A DNA stretch of 7,939 bases from Gammaproteobacteria bacterium. GTDB lineage: Bacteria > Pseudomonadota > Gammaproteobacteria > Chromatiales > Chromatiaceae. Every line of letters begins with the position of its first letter. Within the stretch, counting starts at the first letter, position 1. The stretch lies in NCBI GenBank assembly GCA_019136395.1, contig JAGVUH010000690.1, forward strand, positions 1-7,939, in the 5' to 3' direction. A program made the translations under genes and the position numbers. Below, piece after piece: positions 6,647 to 7,939 of this stretch. The notes below the pieces were generated by a model. It saw only the letters and a program-made list of their open reading frames with translations, was not told the DNA's origin and did not search any database.

Positions 6647-7156
6647 TCAACGGTCATCGCTAGCCGGGTTCACGCCTGCCCGGGTGAGTGGGACCGTCAG
6701 CGGATCGGCGCAGGCCCGGCGCAGGATGATGGCCTGAAAACGGGGGTCCTGGGCGTGCCGGGCGTTGAAGCGGGCGGACAGCCATAAGCCGAGGCCCAGG
6801 CCCGCCATGCCACCGATCAGGGCCGGTCCATCCATGCCAGTGGTGGTGTTCAGCCCACCCCACCAGCCACCGGCCCACACGCCGAGGAACAGGGTCAGCA
6901 ACGGCAACAGGTAGAGGACGGCGGCCGCCAGCGGCAAGGTCGCGGCGGGGAGCCCGATCACCACCGGTTCCCCTGGCCGGGCGCCGATGGCATTGGCGGC
7001 CAGGAGGCGCAGGGGACGCTGACCAAGCCACCGCTCCATCAGGGAGGTACCGCAAGCGCCATTGGCCGCGCAACCGCCACAGGCGCTCCGGCGATGACAG
7101 AGCACCTCCGCCAATGCACCGCGCAGGGCGACGACCTGGCCTGTTTCTTCGATCAT
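6647..7156 (-). CDS. rseC: RseC/MucC family inner-membrane protein
   Basis: RseC (MucC) is an inner-membrane protein encoded with the sigma-E regulators. In E. coli it has a modest effect on sigma-E and takes part with the Rsx complex in reducing SoxR. The 169-residue protein has the family's N-terminal cysteine cluster, C20, C26, C29 and C35 (spacing 5-2-5, core CGGC), which could bind a metal or iron-sulfur centre. Two hydrophobic spans follow at about 72-95 and 111-128, with a glycine/tryptophan-rich turn between them (GGWWGGL), and then a basic C-terminal tail. The ATG at 7154-7156 overlaps the rseB stop as ATGA and has GGAGG at 7164-7168, seven bases upstream, so coupling to rseB is likely. 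Sequence similarity to E. coli RseC is limited. The assignment rests on the cysteine motif, the two-span topology, the length and the gene order. Confidence 0.93.
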   Translation of the reverse strand: MIEETGQVVALRGALAEVLCHRRSACGGCAANGACGTSLMERWLGQRPLRLLAANAIGARPGEPVVIGLPAATLPLAAAVLYLLPLLTLFLGVWAGGWWGGLNTTTGMDGPALIGGMAGLGLGLWLSARFNARHAQDPRFQAIILRRACADPLTVPLTRAGVNPASDDR

Positions 7157-7939
7157 CCCCCGCCCTCCGGCTGCCGGTGCAAGGCGGACAGCACGGCGGC
7201 GACCGTCCGCGCAGGGGCCTCACCGACCACGGTCACCTGGTGGCCCGCGATCCTGCCGCCCTGGGCATGGATGGCGCCGATACGCGAGGCGCCGTTGAGG
7301 CCCTCCTGGGCCGCGGACTCCACGTACACCGAGATGGTGGCCAATCCGTCGGAAATGATGAAGTGCTCCATCGGGTTGCCGGTGGCGTCCGGAATACGCT
7401 CGGTCACCGCCAGGTTGAACCCGGGGGGAAGGCCCCGAAAGGTCCAGGCCGTCACGGCTGGGTTAATGGTGGCCTCAGGGTGGTTGGTGCTGGGGGCGGG
7501 AGGATCGGCGGCGACCGGGGCTGCTTCAGGGGGGGCACCCCTGGTCGCATCGGAAGAGTCTCCAGCCGCGGATGGGGGTGAAAGGGGAGCGGGAGCGGGG
7601 GACACCGGCCTGGGAGCGGATGGCTCAAGTGTCAGGGAGGTGAACATGATCTGCTCGATGATCGCGCTGTCGGCATCGAGCAGGTCCATCTTCAGGGGCA
7701 GACCGGTCTCGGTGTCGAGATAGAAGCGATAGCCATAGCGCAGGTCGTCCCCGGGAATGACGGCCATGACCTGAGTCTGGCGTCCGGCCACCCGCGTCTG
7801 ACCCTGGGACTGGACCAGGTAATGAGGCGCCAGGTCCCGGGCCTTGAGGGGCTGGCCCGATGGGGTCCGCTGGCCCAGGGCGCGCTGCGCCACCGCGATG
7901 AGATGCTCGCCGGAGAGCCGGCAGACGACCTGGGGCCCG
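7153..7939 (-). CDS. rseB: RseB/MucB, periplasmic regulator of the anti-sigma factor RseA (5' end missing)
   Basis: RseB binds the periplasmic part of RseA (MucA) and shields it from DegS cleavage until lipid or LPS signals release it, which tunes sigma-E activity. The frame is open to the right edge, and the last 261 residues are visible. The GTG at 7891-7893 is internal. The LolA-like domain tail is clear (YGYRFYLDTETGLPLKMDLLD, then IIEQIMFTSLTLE, against E. coli YIVWMDTESKLPMRVDLLD and so on). The C-terminal domain is also clear (WTFRGLPPGFNL, then HFIISDGLATISVYVE and HQVTVVGEAPARTVAAVLSAL). Between them lies a 56-residue linker (7456-7623), 30 residues of which are proline or alanine. 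The stop overlaps the rseC start by four bases. The signal peptide and first half lie outside the window. rpoE and rseA are expected just upstream. Confidence 0.95.
   Translation of the reverse strand, partial: GPQVVCRLSGEHLIAVAQRALGQRTPSGQPLKARDLAPHYLVQSQGQTRVAGRQTQVMAVIPGDDLRYGYRFYLDTETGLPLKMDLLDADSAIIEQIMFTSLTLEPSAPRPVSPAPAPLSPPSAAGDSSDATRGAPPEAAPVAADPPAPSTNHPEATINPAVTAWTFRGLPPGFNLAVTERIPDATGNPMEHFIISDGLATISVYVESAAQEGLNGASRIGAIHAQGGRIAGHQVTVVGEAPARTVAAVLSALHRQPEGGG

Noticed and set aside
6594..6650. The TTG at 6650 as start of the protease, and a sigma-E promoter in front of it
   Set aside because: The upstream start would put 19 polar residues before the signal peptide and overlap the rseC stop, while the ATG at 6593 has a good ribosome site. 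No GAACTT / TCTGA pair with proper spacing is visible in the short gap.
7891..7893. GTG as a start codon for rseB
   Set aside because: The frame continues open upstream to the window edge with plausible coding sequence, and RseB needs its signal peptide and full LolA-like domain, so this codon is internal.
1..7939. Mobile elements, CRISPR arrays, tRNA or rRNA genes, phage or defence systems
   Set aside because: Reading both strands shows only conserved core genes in their usual order. No transposase, integrase, terminal inverted repeats, spaced direct repeats or RNA-gene landmarks were seen.

Overview
The window is a GC-rich, tightly packed chromosomal segment in which every gene I can support lies on the minus strand, so transcription runs from the right end of the window to the left. 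In transcription order the genes are rseB (5' end missing), rseC, a degP/mucD-type periplasmic protease, lepA, lepB, a small DUF4845 membrane protein gene, rnc, era and recO (3' end missing). This is the conserved gammaproteobacterial arrangement known from Pseudomonas (algU-mucA-mucB-mucC-mucD, then lepA-lepB-hypothetical-rnc-era-recO) and from Chromatiales. The protein sequences look most like Chromatiales (purple sulfur bacteria and relatives), but I cannot name a genus from sequence reading alone.

Right part (about 5151-7939): the tail of the sigma-E (RpoE/AlgU) envelope-stress module. RseB binds the anti-sigma factor RseA in the periplasm, RseC is an inner-membrane cysteine-motif protein, and the DegP/MucD protease-chaperone clears misfolded periplasmic proteins. 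rpoE and rseA should lie just beyond the right edge.

Middle part (about 3119-5150): a 163-base gap with a strong inverted repeat and a possible extended -10 promoter, followed by lepA (elongation factor 4). As given, lepA is broken. The reading frame shifts at about 4338, where roughly 50 bases (about 16 codons) present in the family are missing. The sequence on both sides is otherwise highly conserved and intact. Between lepA and lepB is a 112-base spacer with an octamer tandem repeat whose units resemble -35 elements.

Left part (1-3118): lepB (signal peptidase I), the DUF4845 gene, rnc (RNase III), era (ribosome-assembly GTPase) and the start of recO (recombination mediator). They are closely spaced or overlapping, consistent with a coupled operon for protein export, RNA processing and ribosome maturation.

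I see no mobile element, CRISPR array, RNA gene or undescribed system. The gene content is ordinary core genome. The points worth a second look are the lepA lesion, the octamer repeat with its possible lepB promoter, the inverted repeat upstream of lepA, and the proline/alanine-rich linker in RseB. No gene-free stretch exceeds 300 bases.
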